Of a stretch of 6,099 nt of DNA, positions 5,540-6,099 are shown piece after piece. Numbering within the stretch: the stretch's first letter is position 1; each line of letters opens with the position of its first letter. A program made the translations under genes and the position numbers. This DNA comes from Coriobacteriia bacterium (GTDB lineage Bacteria; Actinomycetota; Coriobacteriia; Coriobacteriales; UBA8131), in NCBI GenBank assembly GCA_009781525.1, contig WQXZ01000108.1, positions 1 to 6,099 of the forward strand. The letters run 5' to 3'. A model generated the notes under the pieces. It was given only the letters and a program-made list of their open reading frames with translations. It was not told the DNA's origin and ran no database searches.

Positions 5540-6099
5540 ATGCGCGCATATGCGAAATCTAATGATAGAAAAATCAGCCAATCCAGCGTGGGTTCCACTG
5601 GGGGTATGGGCGGTCATGGCAGGATGGTTACTCTTGGCGGCTTTGGCGATCAAGGTAGTCTGGGCACCCTTGCCTGCATGAGTACCAGAGTCACGGCACT
5701 AAGCCTTTCTGAGCTTGCCACACGGCTTCTTATGGTGCTGCTTGCTGCAGTTACAACTATCAGCTTACTGCCAAAGGCAGGCTATGCGATCGAAGAAAAC
5801 CAGGGAGAGGCTTGGTCGGCTGAGATTCAAGCAACCGAGCTTGCAGTTGAAACAGCAGAGCTGCAGTCTGGCGCTCAGGCAAATCAAGGTGCTGGGCCAG
5901 CTTCAAATGGCACCGAAACCGAACAGCCTGGCTTGGCGACAGATATTGCTGATAAACCAGAGACGGACCAAGAAGTCACTCCTGGTGACAGCAGCGCTCT
6001 GCAGCCAGATGACGGAGCAGCACAGCAGGGGCAACCAGATGAAGCTGGTAACGAGCTGGCTTTTGGCGATGACAACTTAACCCTACTTTCGACCGACTG
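5540..6099 (+). CDS. Secreted or surface protein, N-terminal part, cut off by window end
   Basis: The frame is open for 186 codons from ATG 5540 to the window end without a stop; the tandem ATG at 5537 would add one Met. Residues 1-61 are a polar leader with a glycine-rich patch (about residues 18-43, GGMGGHGR and LGGFGDQG). A hydrophobic core (about 63-77, RLLMVLLAAVTTISLL) is followed by a likely signal peptidase site, KAGYA before IEENQ (after residue 83). The visible mature part (84-175) is acidic and rich in Ala, Gln, Glu, Gly and Thr, with few hydrophobics, typical of a flexible spacer before the folded domains of a large surface protein. No domain is reached, so function is unknown. 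The long leader resembles that of the upstream gene. It has a strong ribosome site and no promoter of its own in the gap, so it is likely co-expressed with 3878-5503. Confidence 0.8.
   Translation, partial: MRAYAKSNDRKISQSSVGSTGGMGGHGRMVTLGGFGDQGSLGTLACMSTRVTALSLSELATRLLMVLLAAVTTISLLPKAGYAIEENQGEAWSAEIQATELAVETAELQSGAQANQGAGPASNGTETEQPGLATDIADKPETDQEVTPGDSSALQPDDGAAQQGQPDEAGNELAFGDDNLTLLSTD

Overview
The window looks like chromosomal DNA from a Gram-positive bacterium, by eye about half G+C. The organism call is weak. It rests on secreted and membrane-anchored proteins with no outer-membrane signatures, on clear Shine-Dalgarno sites, and on a general resemblance to Coriobacteriia-type actinobacteria. 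No marker gene is present to settle it.

Layout. (1) Bases 1-1071, plus strand: the 3' part of a GT-A-type glycosyltransferase-like gene that began before the window. (2) Bases 1088-1873, plus strand: a complete TauE/SafE-family membrane permease 16 bases downstream, probably co-transcribed. (3) Bases 1874-2541: a 668-base intergenic region between convergent genes with no convincing gene but much structure. It holds a bulged hairpin, a perfect 45-bp inverted repeat around about 100 bases, a short GC hairpin, and a degenerate tandem repeat array with a 16-base basic unit and a 41-base higher-order copy. (4) Bases 2542-3711, minus strand: a coiled-coil protein with one C-terminal membrane anchor. 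(5) Bases 3712-3877: a divergent intergenic region with an A-tract, a TTGACA box and a two-step inverted repeat that looks like an operator. (6) Bases 3878-5503, plus strand: a protein with an unusually long export leader, an ectodomain, one membrane span and a cytoplasmic domain. (7) From 5540 to the window end, plus strand: the start of a secreted protein, also with a long leader, followed by an acidic Ala/Gln-rich linker.

The right half, genes 4 to 7, looks like an uncharacterised envelope module. A tail-anchored coiled-coil protein facing the cytoplasm is divergently transcribed from an ecto-TM-cyto protein and a secreted surface protein that probably form one transcript. I recognise no family for these three. 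That they act together is inferred from arrangement and predicted topology only. The left half is ordinary: sugar transfer plus small-anion (sulfur or organosulfonate type) transport.
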